DNA of 19,261 nucleotides, from assembly GCA_964405375.1 (NCBI GenBank), contig CAYONQ010000055.1, positions 1 to 19,261 of the forward strand, given 5' to 3'. Of this stretch, positions 6,688 through 13,737 are shown one piece after another. Position 1 is the stretch's first letter; every line of letters starts with the position of its first letter. The stretch is from CAYONQ01 sp964405375 (GTDB lineage Bacteria > Planctomycetota > Phycisphaerae > Sedimentisphaerales > Anaerobacaceae). Below the pieces are notes generated by a model. That model was not told the origin of the DNA. It saw only the letters and a list, made by a program, of their open reading frames with translations, and ran no database searches. Position numbers and translations under genes: made by a program.

Positions 6688-9130
6688 TTCGACTTTCTCC
6701 AAGGGTAAAGGACGGGTTTTCCTGGAATATGTTCTATTTGTCCTTTGCTTATGTGTAATTGCGCTTCGGGCGACACTGACCGAAGGGCTAAGCACACAAT
6801 CGGTCAATCAGCCAATCAACCTCAGCAATAATGTGTACAGCTTATCGATATCGGCTGTGTTGATATTTTCGTTTGTACTGTGGTTTGTGTGGGGCTTCTG
6901 CAGCAGGGAATTTTGCTATCGCTTCAGCGGTATAGAAGCAGGTTTGTGTGTCTTTGTGATAGCTGCTGTCGTGGCAGGTCTGGCGGCTTCAGACAAACGA
7001 ACGGCGGTTACCGATTTCGCTATGCTTGTTGCGCCGGTGCTTTTGGCCATCCTTTTAGTACAGATACTGGATTCGCAGCCCAAAATAAGACTGCTGCTTG
7101 TCGTGATTGTGGCGTTGGGGGTGGTTTCGGCCTATCAGTGCGCCGACCAGTTTTTCAGCGGCAACCAGATGTTTATTGAGCAGTACGAGCAGGCCCCGCA
7201 GAGCATGCTCGAACCGCTCGGTATCCAGCCCGGCACATTTTCACACTGGCTCTTTGAGCAGCGGCTTTATTCAAAGGATGTGCGGGGGTTTTTCACAACC
7301 GGCAACTCGGCCGGCTCGTTCGCACTGCTGGCGGGCTTTGCGGGTATCGCTTTATTTATCGAGGAAATTAAAAGCCGGAAATCTTATTGGTCTGTCCCTC
7401 GGCGCCGTCTTCGTTTTGGTTTTTTCCTTGGTATAGGTGTTCTCGCCACTCTTCTTGCTCTTAAAGCCATTTTCGCCGTTCTTTCCCTTGTTAAAATTGT
7501 CGCCCCTCTCCAAATCAGCTTAATCATTTCGTTTGTGATTGCGGCAGGCGTCTTTATTGTTTACGTTTTCCCCTGCGAAACCGCAGTAGCTATTGTCATC
7601 TTTGGCCTTGCTCTTACACATAGCAAGGGCGCCATCGCCGCATCGCTGATTGCGGCGGTAATGTTTATCGCATATCTTTTGTTCGGTAACTGGCTAAAGA
7701 ATCACAAGAAAGCCATACTGGTCGGCTGCTTGCTGCTTGTTCTGGCCGGCAGCTGTGCAGTTGTCTTATACGGGCTAACCTATGACCGGCTGCCGGGCGG
7801 CAATTCAATGCTGGTCAGGTGGCAATACTGGCGCAGCACCGGTAAGATGTGTGCCGAGCATCCGCTCACGGGTGTCGGACCCGGCAATTTCGTGCATTTT
7901 TATTCCCGTTACAAGCCCAGCTCGGCACCGGAAACGGTTGCTGACCCGCACAATTTCCTGCTCAGCATCCTATCGCAGTATGGGCCGATTGGCCTTGTGG
8001 GGTTTTTAGCGATGATTGTGGTGCCGTTATGGAAAGTGATTTTCCCAAAGCCGGCCTCTGTATCGCCACAAGGACGTCACTCTAAGCAGCCCTTAAAACT
8101 GCCGACAGCAACTTTCCTGATTGTCGTGTCGGCGGCACTGCTGGTTGTCAGGCCGATAGTATTGACAACGCCGGTCATCGATATGCCGGCGGTGATGATT
8201 TATGTGGTATTTGTTTTGTATGTGATGCCGGTGGCCGTGTTCGTAACCGGTTTTTTGCTTCTGAGGGCAGGGACAGTATCAGCCAAGACGGCCAACATAA
8301 ATGTCACCACCACTGCCTTGTTTTGTGCTGTTTTGGGTCTGCTTATTCACAATTTGATAGATTTTGCGATTTTTGAACCGGGCGTATTTACCGGTTTCTG
8401 GGCGATAATGGCTTGTCTGATTGCGGCAGGTTACCATCAAAGTAATCGAAAGCGGCTCGTTATAAAGCCGGCACCCGTTGTAAAAGTGATAGCAGCAGCG
8501 GTTGCTGTGGCAGCAATCTTGGTGTATCTTAATTATGTTTTGATTCCGGTGGCCAAAACCACCGCTAAAATCCGCCAGGCCTACCGTGCCATATCCAACG
8601 GCCGATTCGAGCAGGCCCATAACCTCCTGAATAGTGCCGGTGAAGATGACTGTCTAAGTGCCGCCGCCTTGTCTCTGAACGGCCGGGTGTATCTGCAGGA
8701 GTTTCACAGCCGCCGCTCGGGAAAAACAAAGCTGCTGTCGGCTGCAGAGAGGTGTCTGCTTGATGCAATCGAACGAAACAGGGCCGACTACAAGAACTTC
8801 GAGCGATTGGCTGATGTTTACAGTTTACTTGCGGAAGCATCGAGCGGACAGACGAAAGCCGATTGGCTGAATAAGGGTTTTCAGGCCGCCCAGAATGCTG
8901 TTGAGCGTTATCCGGGCAGCGGTCGGCTGCGAATCAAGCTTGGTCAGGCCGCCGAGCAGTTGGGCAAAACCGGGTTCGCCTGCGAGCAGTACAGAAAGGC
9001 AATCGAAATCGAAGACAGCTTCCGCCGGCAATTTCAGCAGATGTACCCCGGGCAAGAAGTATTCAGCAGATTGGGTGAAGAAAAATATGAATTTGCAAAA
9101 CAGCGATTGAGTGAATGCGTGGATGAGTGA
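6668..9130 (+). CDS. O-antigen ligase/polymerase-like membrane protein (Wzy_C) with C-terminal TPR region
   Basis: An 820-residue protein with about twelve membrane helices (roughly 17-625) and a soluble TPR-like tail (about 640-820, e.g. GRFEQAHNLLNSAG and GFACEQYRKAIEIED). The large periplasmic Wzy_C loop is recognisable: GNSMLVRWQYWRSTG (378-392), HPLTGVGPGNF (398-408) and DPHNFLLSILSQYG (426-439). This family ligates or polymerises lipid-linked polysaccharide repeats, or glycosylates proteins. With the upstream transferase it forms an envelope polysaccharide or glycoprotein module, though the final acceptor cannot be read. The TPR tail may recruit partners and is common in planctomycete versions (recalled). 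The ATG at 6668 overlaps the preceding gene by 20 bases; a TTG at 6650 is the alternative. The last codons and the stop lie inside an octamer tandem repeat. Confidence 0.82.
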   Translation: MTKPQLNSTFSKGKGRVFLEYVLFVLCLCVIALRATLTEGLSTQSVNQPINLSNNVYSLSISAVLIFSFVLWFVWGFCSREFCYRFSGIEAGLCVFVIAAVVAGLAASDKRTAVTDFAMLVAPVLLAILLVQILDSQPKIRLLLVVIVALGVVSAYQCADQFFSGNQMFIEQYEQAPQSMLEPLGIQPGTFSHWLFEQRLYSKDVRGFFTTGNSAGSFALLAGFAGIALFIEEIKSRKSYWSVPRRRLRFGFFLGIGVLATLLALKAIFAVLSLVKIVAPLQISLIISFVIAAGVFIVYVFPCETAVAIVIFGLALTHSKGAIAASLIAAVMFIAYLLFGNWLKNHKKAILVGCLLLVLAGSCAVVLYGLTYDRLPGGNSMLVRWQYWRSTGKMCAEHPLTGVGPGNFVHFYSRYKPSSAPETVADPHNFLLSILSQYGPIGLVGFLAMIVVPLWKVIFPKPASVSPQGRHSKQPLKLPTATFLIVVSAALLVVRPIVLTTPVIDMPAVMIYVVFVLYVMPVAVFVTGFLLLRAGTVSAKTANINVTTTALFCAVLGLLIHNLIDFAIFEPGVFTGFWAIMACLIAAGYHQSNRKRLVIKPAPVVKVIAAAVAVAAILVYLNYVLIPVAKTTAKIRQAYRAISNGRFEQAHNLLNSAGEDDCLSAAALSLNGRVYLQEFHSRRSGKTKLLSAAERCLLDAIERNRADYKNFERLADVYSLLAEASSGQTKADWLNKGFQAAQNAVERYPGSGRLRIKLGQAAEQLGKTGFACEQYRKAIEIEDSFRRQFQQMYPGQEVFSRLGEEKYEFAKQRLSECVDE

Positions 9131-9150
9131 ATGAGTAGATGCGTGAACGC
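9111..9150. repeat. Octamer tandem repeat spanning the stop codon of the Wzy_C gene
   Basis: Five 8-base units: GTGAATGC, GTGGATGA, GTGAATGA, GTAGATGC, GTGAACGC (9111-9150). The TGA stop (9128-9130) lies in the third unit, so the last residues (ECVDE) are encoded by the repeat. Units differ from consensus by one or two bases. Confidence 0.65.
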
Positions 9151-9189
9151 TTGAGGGTCGATTTTTCTCTTTTGTGAGCGATAAGTTAG

Positions 9190-9373
9190 TCAAACTGACC
9201 GATTTGTAGCTCTGCCACAGGTAGCAAATGTTAAGTGTAAGTCGATTTCTGACAATATATTATGTTTCTCATAAAATATCATGAAACGACCATCCCGACA
9301 GAGTCGGGATTCCGCAATTTTGCATTTTGCACTTTGACTTTTGCATTTTCAAACTGACCATTGGTCAGTTTGA
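9190..9373. repeat. Repeat-dense gap: three TCAAACTGACC motifs and two hairpins
   Basis: The 11-base motif TCAAACTGACC occurs at 9190-9200 and 9349-9359, and inverted at 9363-9373. The last two form an 11-bp stem with a three-base loop, five bases past the yebC stop. Between them is a second perfect hairpin, ATCCCGAC-AGA-GTCGGGAT (9292-9310). The hairpin at yebC could end transcripts from both sides of this convergent gap, but it has no T-run. No gene is seen in 9131-9378. Confidence 0.6.
9319..9346. repeat. Heptamer tandem repeat downstream of yebC
   Basis: Four 7-base units: TTTGCAT, TTTGCAC, TTTGACT, TTTGCAT (9319-9346), directly left of the yebC hairpin. The consensus is TTTGCAY. Confidence 0.65.
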
Positions 9374-9378
9374 GTAAG

Positions 9379-10128
9379 TTACGAGATATGGGCCATTATC
9401 TCGTCAGGTATGTCAAAGTTTGCATAAGTGTTTTGCACATCGTCGTGGTCCTCGAACTCTTCCATCAGGGAGATAATTTTCTTTGCGGTTGCCGGCTCGT
9501 TGACCGGCACAGTATTCTGGGGGACCATTGAAATTTCAGCTACTTCGGTGGGGATATCCTTTTTTTTGAGGGTCTCTTTTAGCTTCTCGTAGGCATCCGG
9601 CTGACAGGTTATCTCGTAGAGCCGGCCTGTATTTTCCATATCATCCGCACCTGCGGCCAGCGCGATTTCTAAAAGCTGTTCTTCATTCACTTCAGCGGTG
9701 TTGACCGTGATAAGTCCCTTCTTGCTGAACATCCAGCTAACGCATCCGGTCGTTCCGAGCGAGCCGCCGTGCCTTTCGAATAGTCGCTTGATTTCCGGAG
9801 CGGTTCTGTTGCGATTGTCGGTAAGTGCTTCAGCCATTATGGCCACTCCGCCCGGCGCGTAGCCCTCGTAGAGGACCTCTTCAAAGTTGACCGGCTCTAA
9901 TTCGCCGGTTCCTCTTTTGATTGCCTTTTCGATGGTGTCTTTGGGCATATTGGCGGCCTTGGCCTTGTCGATTGCGTATCGCAGGGATAGATTAGCGCCG
10001 GGGTCGCCGCCGCCGGTTTTGGCAGCGACTATTATTATTCGGGCCAATTTGCTCCAAATCTTGCCGCGTCTGGCGTCGTTGACCGCCTTTTTGTATTTTA
10101 TTCCTGCCCAGTGCGAATGACCCGACAT
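9379..10128 (-). CDS. yebC: YebC/PmpR/TACO1 family protein
   Basis: A 249-residue cytoplasmic protein beginning with the family hallmark MSGHSHWAGIKYKKAVNDARR (one residue per codon from 10128). GGGDPGANLSLRYAIDKAKA, MPKDTIEKAIKRGTG and YEGYAPGGVAI follow, as in nearly all members. Length is normal (about 240-250). Family members were first described as DNA-binding regulators and more recently as translation factors that help ribosomes through difficult sequences; mitochondrial TACO1 is the eukaryotic counterpart. The ATG at 10126-10128 has GGGAG upstream. A longer in-frame start at 10260 would read through promoter and repeat sequence and is rejected. It converges on the Wzy_C gene and is divergent from ahcY. 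Confidence 0.93.
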   Translation of the reverse strand: MSGHSHWAGIKYKKAVNDARRGKIWSKLARIIIVAAKTGGGDPGANLSLRYAIDKAKAANMPKDTIEKAIKRGTGELEPVNFEEVLYEGYAPGGVAIMAEALTDNRNRTAPEIKRLFERHGGSLGTTGCVSWMFSKKGLITVNTAEVNEEQLLEIALAAGADDMENTGRLYEITCQPDAYEKLKETLKKKDIPTEVAEISMVPQNTVPVNEPATAKKIISLMEEFEDHDDVQNTYANFDIPDEIMAHIS

Positions 10129-10141
10129 AACCGCTCCCGAA

Positions 10142-10169
10142 AAAGACTCAAGACTAAAGACCCAAGACC
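10142..10169. repeat. Heptamer tandem repeat in the yebC leader
   Basis: Four 7-base units: AAAGACT, CAAGACT, AAAGACC, CAAGACC (10142-10169). They lie between the yebC -10 element and its ribosome-binding site, so they would be transcribed as leader RNA. This is the most regular intergenic array in the window. Confidence 0.7.
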
Positions 10170-10173
10170 AAGC

Positions 10174-10179
10174 ATTATA
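10174..10179 (-). promoter_or_regulatory. Candidate -10 element of yebC
   Basis: A perfect TATAAT on the minus strand, 45 bases upstream of the yebC ATG. The -35 at a 17-base spacing (TTACTC) is poor, so the call rests on the -10 alone. Confidence 0.4.
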
Positions 10180-10268
10180 TCTGATTTGCGTTCGACGAGT
10201 AAGTATTTTTTCTGAAAACGTTGCCTGAGCAGACTCCGGCTCATTAGAATATGAGCGCAAATAAAAGG

Positions 10269-10297
10269 TTGCAAATTTAGGTAATTGGCTTTATATT
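10269..10297 (+). promoter_or_regulatory. Candidate promoter of ahcY
   Basis: TTGCAA (10269-10274), a 17-base spacer and TATATT (10292-10297). The same -35 variant appears upstream of proS. A second, weaker pair (TTGCCT 10221, TAGAAT 10245, 18-base spacer) lies upstream. Confidence 0.45.
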
Positions 10298-10316
10298 TGT
10301 TGCCTACAACTACCTT

Positions 10317-10334
10317 GGTGGGGCAAGCCCCACC
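10317..10334 (+). repeat. GC-rich hairpin in the ahcY leader
   Basis: GGTGGGG-CAAG-CCCCACC forms a perfect 7-bp stem (8 with the closing C/G) and a four-base loop. It lies about 20 bases after the ahcY -10 and 25 before the ATG. It resembles a dispersed intergenic repeat I recall from other genomes. It does not match the SAH riboswitch consensus. Confidence 0.6.
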
Positions 10335-10359
10335 CTACCATTTTTGAAAGGGTCAATAA

Positions 10360-11619
10360 ATGAAGTACGACGTAGCAGATTTGTCGCTGGCGGCGGAAGG
10401 TAAAAAACGTATTCTATGGGCTGATAACGATATGCCGGTTCTGGCATCGATTCGTAAACGATTTGCAAAATCGAAGCCACTAAAAGGCAAAAATGTCTCG
10501 GCCTGTCTGCATATAACCGCTGAGACGGCCAATCTGGGGCGGGCACTGAAAGCGGGCGGGGCAAATGTCGTTCTGTGCGCATCCAATCCGCTCAGCACCC
10601 AGGATGATGTAGCCGCCTCGTTAGTAAAGGATTTCGGGATACCGGTCTTTGCCGTCTGCGGGGAGAACCGCAGCACCTATTACAAACACATCAATGCGGC
10701 TATCGACCATAAGCCAGCCATCACGTTTGACGACGGGGCTGATTTGGTAAACGAATTGCATACCCGCAGAAAAAAAGATGCGCATCGGATTATTGTGAGT
10801 ATGGAAGAGACCACCACGGGCGTTATTCGGCTGCGGGCGATGGCAAACGCCGGCAAGCTAAAGTTTCCCGTTATTGCGGTCAATGACGCTGCCAGCAAGC
10901 ACCTTTTCGACAATCGCTACGGCACGGGCCAGTCAACGGTTGACGGTATTATTCGGGCGACGGATTTTCTGATGGCCGGCAAAAAGGTCGTTGTGGCCGG
11001 GTACGGTTGGTGCGGGCGCGGGTTTGCGATGCGGGCCAGGGGGATGGGGGCCATCGTTATCGTTACGGAAGTTGACCCAATCAAGGCCATTGAGGTGGCT
11101 ATGGACGGCTTTGAGGTTATGCCGATGGCACAGGCGGCAAAGGTCGGTGAGCTGTTCGTAACGCTTACCGGTAACAAAAACGTTATCCGGGCCGAGCACT
11201 TCCGTGCGATGAAAGATAGAGCGGTGGTTGCCAACAGCGGGCACTTCAACGTTGAGATTGATATACCGGCCCTGAAAAAACTCAGCAGGAAGACCAGACG
11301 CAATGTGCGCAACCACGTTGATGAATATGTCATGAAGAATAATAAGCGGATTTACCTTCTGGCCGAAGGGCGGTTAATCAACCTTGCGGCCGCTGAGGGC
11401 CACCCTGCAAGCGTGATGGATATGAGCTTTGCCACGCAGGCGTTAGAGGCCGAATATGTACTGAAGAAACAGGCCAAACTTGCTGCTGCAGTCCACGATG
11501 TCCCTGTGGAGATAGAACAGCAGGTATGTAAGCTAAAACTTAAATCAATGTCACTTGGAATAGACAAACTTACGGCTGAGCAGGTTGAGTATCTCGCCAG
11601 CAGCGGTGAGGGGACATAA
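10360..11619 (+). CDS. ahcY: Adenosylhomocysteinase (S-adenosyl-L-homocysteine hydrolase)
   Basis: A 419-residue cytosolic NAD-dependent enzyme that splits S-adenosylhomocysteine into adenosine and homocysteine, removing the inhibitory product of methyltransferases. Visible are HITAETANL (51-59), EETTTGVIRL (149-158), NDAASKHLFDNRYGTGQS (175-192, with the catalytic Lys/Asp pair K180 and D184), the Rossmann loop AGYGWCGRG (213-221), NSGHFNVEID (292-301) and the C-terminal KLTAEQVEYLA. It is the short form lacking the insertion of mesophilic bacterial and eukaryotic enzymes, as in archaea and Thermotoga. The ATG has AAAGGG seven bases upstream. It is followed by a membrane-protein gene 55 bases later, separated by a repeat hairpin. 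Confidence 0.95.
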   Translation: MKYDVADLSLAAEGKKRILWADNDMPVLASIRKRFAKSKPLKGKNVSACLHITAETANLGRALKAGGANVVLCASNPLSTQDDVAASLVKDFGIPVFAVCGENRSTYYKHINAAIDHKPAITFDDGADLVNELHTRRKKDAHRIIVSMEETTTGVIRLRAMANAGKLKFPVIAVNDAASKHLFDNRYGTGQSTVDGIIRATDFLMAGKKVVVAGYGWCGRGFAMRARGMGAIVIVTEVDPIKAIEVAMDGFEVMPMAQAAKVGELFVTLTGNKNVIRAEHFRAMKDRAVVANSGHFNVEIDIPALKKLSRKTRRNVRNHVDEYVMKNNKRIYLLAEGRLINLAAAEGHPASVMDMSFATQALEAEYVLKKQAKLAAAVHDVPVEIEQQVCKLKLKSMSLGIDKLTAEQVEYLASSGEGT

Positions 11620-11623
11620 CGGG

Positions 11624-11671
11624 ACCCCTGCCTTCGCAGGGGTAAGCTCGTGCCCCGGCCCACGAGTTGAG
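11624..11671. repeat. Double hairpin repeat between ahcY and the next gene
   Basis: A perfect 8-bp stem with a CTTC loop, ACCCCTGC-CTTC-GCAGGGGT (11624-11643), is followed by a CTCGTG/CACGAG stem (about 11647-11666) that can extend outward as AAGCTC/GAGCTT. The first hairpin resembles the widespread repeat whose translation reads TPAFAGV (recalled). It fills almost the whole gap before the next ATG and could attenuate or stabilise the message. Confidence 0.6.
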
Positions 11672-11674
11672 CTT

Positions 11675-13549
11675 ATGGACGATAAACAGACGGAAAAGGC
11701 GCCGATAGCAGGGTCGAAGTCGTTTATGACTGTCGGCCCGACACTGCACTACAGCCATAAAAACGTTATAAGGTGCTGGCTGCTCGCTTTTGGGGCCTTT
11801 GCGGTAAGCTGTCTTTTTTGGTCTAAGATACTGACCGGGTTATTCTGGTCGTTCGACCTCGGTACCGTAACCTCTCCTGAACTGTGGCATCTGGGGGCCG
11901 TTTCCAGCGGATTGACCGGCGTGAGCATATTTGAGTATCCATGGCAGATTCTCGTTTTGGGGCTGCTTATGGGTATTTTGGCGGTCGTGCCGGTGCTGAT
12001 TTCACAGCTTATGAGCTTTGGCTATAGTCTGCCTTTTATACTGGCGGTGGCTTTTTTAGCCGATTTGCCCGGGTTTGCAATCTGCCTTTTGATAAGCTGT
12101 TTCGGAGCTGCGTGTCGTCCGCTTCGTTTCCGCAGCCGGTTTATTGCGATAGCATTATGCACGGCCCCGCAGCTCGGTTACTGGGTATGGTTCGGCGGCA
12201 CAATGGGGATAGAACCGATTAAGTGGGGATTTTCTTTTACGCCGTGGATTTGCGCCTGGCTTGTCGGGTTGGCAATAGCAGGACTGGTTCTTGGCATAGG
12301 TCATTTTACACGCTATCGACCGGGGCTGGTCTGGTCGTTTACCTCCCTTGTGCTTGTGATAGCGGTTGTCGTGTTTGAAGTAAAAATCGGCTTTGACGAA
12401 CTGGACTACCAGCTCTACGTGGCGAAGAATAATCCGGAACAGATAAGTGAATTTCACGACCACAGCATAACAGAGGCATTAGACGAAACGATTACAAATC
12501 CCGCTGCCAAAAAATACTTCGCAGATTTCTTTTATCCAACCGAGCCAATACCTTTGCGGGCAGAATTGAAAAGGGAGATTCAGATTCAGTTGGCCCGTCA
12601 CGACCGTTGGCCGAGCTGGTTTATGGTGCCGGAGGTGCTAAAGTATCAGGCGAAAAGACAATGGCTCTTGGGACAGTACGATTTGTTCATAACTCAGCGT
12701 TTCACAAGCCGGCGAATGCCTATAGCGCTTTACTACAAGGCGATTCTGAGCGAATACAGCCCTGACATCAGGATACTTGAGCAGACAGAAACATTGCATT
12801 TTTACAGCGATTACCCATACGAGAGGTCACGGGGAATATGGTATCGGCTGTATACGGAATTCGGTGACAGCGCAGAATCGGTGGAGGCACGATGGCGTAT
12901 CGCAAAACACTGGGCCGGCCAGGGCAGATTTGAACAGGCCGACAGGCTTCTTGCCGAGGCCCAGGCGAAGACCAGAGAGCGATTAGTATTGCTTGAAAGA
13001 GAGCAGCCGCGAGGCGATATATTTTTCAGCCTGTTTCGTCCGCCGGCTGATTCGGCAGTGACGGTATTCAAATTAACGGAATTGCAGAGAAAATTGAATC
13101 AGTTGCGTAATCTTATCAGCGTAGAAAACAGAACCGATGAGCCGGGCACGGAGAAACGGCTGGCGAGATTCGTTATGCTGAACCCGCACAGCCAGGATTA
13201 TATGGGGCAGCTCGACGAACTGCTGGAACAGATAGATGACAGCGACCCTCTCCGTGACAATGTCCTGCTGGCCCAGACGAAACTTGTCGCTGATGAGCAG
13301 CTTCGGGCAGAAAGATTAATCCGGCTGCACAAGGAATTCCAAAATACCGACGGCGGGATGCAGGCGCTATACGAATTAGGGCTTTTGAAAATCCGTCTAT
13401 GGCGCAGCCAGGACAATGCGAACTTGGAACAGAAGAAAAAATGTCTTGCCGATGCAAGAGTGACTCTACAACATTTTATCGGTTTGTATCCGGACAGCTT
13501 CTGTGCTGAGCAGGTCAAAAAGAATCTGGATGACCTGCCTGCTAATTGA
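11675..13549 (+). CDS. Membrane protein with long C-terminal helical-repeat region, function unknown
   Basis: A 624-residue protein I cannot assign. About six membrane helices occupy residues 30-245, starting after the segment VGPTLHYSHKNVIRCW. A long soluble region (about 265-624) is rich in charged amphipathic helices. Several look TPR-like, for example SVEARWRIAKHWAGQGRFEQADRLL and QALYELGLLKIRLW, and the last ends FIGLYPDSFCAEQVKKNL, the form of a TPR last repeat. Such an arrangement suggests a membrane-anchored scaffold; this is inference. The ATG at 11675 is chosen because the longer in-frame start at 11585 lies inside ahcY and would translate the repeat hairpin. No strong ribosome-binding site is visible, so translation may depend on ahcY. 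The stop codon lies within one arm of an inverted repeat. Confidence 0.7.
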   Translation: MDDKQTEKAPIAGSKSFMTVGPTLHYSHKNVIRCWLLAFGAFAVSCLFWSKILTGLFWSFDLGTVTSPELWHLGAVSSGLTGVSIFEYPWQILVLGLLMGILAVVPVLISQLMSFGYSLPFILAVAFLADLPGFAICLLISCFGAACRPLRFRSRFIAIALCTAPQLGYWVWFGGTMGIEPIKWGFSFTPWICAWLVGLAIAGLVLGIGHFTRYRPGLVWSFTSLVLVIAVVVFEVKIGFDELDYQLYVAKNNPEQISEFHDHSITEALDETITNPAAKKYFADFFYPTEPIPLRAELKREIQIQLARHDRWPSWFMVPEVLKYQAKRQWLLGQYDLFITQRFTSRRMPIALYYKAILSEYSPDIRILEQTETLHFYSDYPYERSRGIWYRLYTEFGDSAESVEARWRIAKHWAGQGRFEQADRLLAEAQAKTRERLVLLEREQPRGDIFFSLFRPPADSAVTVFKLTELQRKLNQLRNLISVENRTDEPGTEKRLARFVMLNPHSQDYMGQLDELLEQIDDSDPLRDNVLLAQTKLVADEQLRAERLIRLHKEFQNTDGGMQALYELGLLKIRLWRSQDNANLEQKKKCLADARVTLQHFIGLYPDSFCAEQVKKNLDDLPAN

Positions 13550-13610
13550 TTATTGACGTTTCTTACATTGATTATACTTTAACGGCTTTCCCAACAACCA
13601 ATAATCAATT
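13544..13610. repeat. Inverted repeat overlapping the stop codon
   Basis: Perfect 12-base arms AATTGATTATTG (13544-13555) and CAATAATCAATT (13599-13610), loop 43 bases. The left arm contains the TGA stop of the membrane-protein gene. A partial third copy (ATAATCAAT) lies near 13672. Confidence 0.5.
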
Positions 13611-13634
13611 GCGCGGGGATGTAGGGGATTGGAG

Positions 13635-13663
13635 TTGACTTTTCTTATAAGTTATGTTAGCAT
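13635..13663 (+). promoter_or_regulatory. Candidate sigma70-type promoter of the GGDEF gene
   Basis: TTGACT (13635-13640), a 17-base spacer, then TAGCAT (13658-13663), 74 bases before the ATG. This suggests the GGDEF gene is transcribed apart from ahcY. No strong ribosome-binding site is evident before its ATG beyond an AGGAAAAAAG purine tract. Confidence 0.45.
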
Positions 13664-13737
13664 AAAGACCGATAATCAATCAGTTTTTGCGACGTTAAGG
13701 CCTTTTTGCTGGGAAATTCCAGGAAAAAAGTAGATAA

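Noticed and set aside
9349..9373. Intrinsic terminator of yebC
   Set aside because: The stem is strong but no T-run follows on either strand; kept only as a repeat.
10129..10260. 44-residue N-terminal extension of YebC
   Set aside because: Would be encoded by promoter and heptamer repeat DNA; the family start MSGHSHW has its own ribosome-binding site.
10180..10359. SAH riboswitch ahead of ahcY
   Set aside because: The conserved SAH riboswitch core is absent; only a simple repeat hairpin is present.
11585..11674. 30-residue N-terminal extension of the membrane-scaffold protein
   Set aside because: Starts within ahcY and reads through the double hairpin repeat (giving TPAFAGV), a typical artefact.
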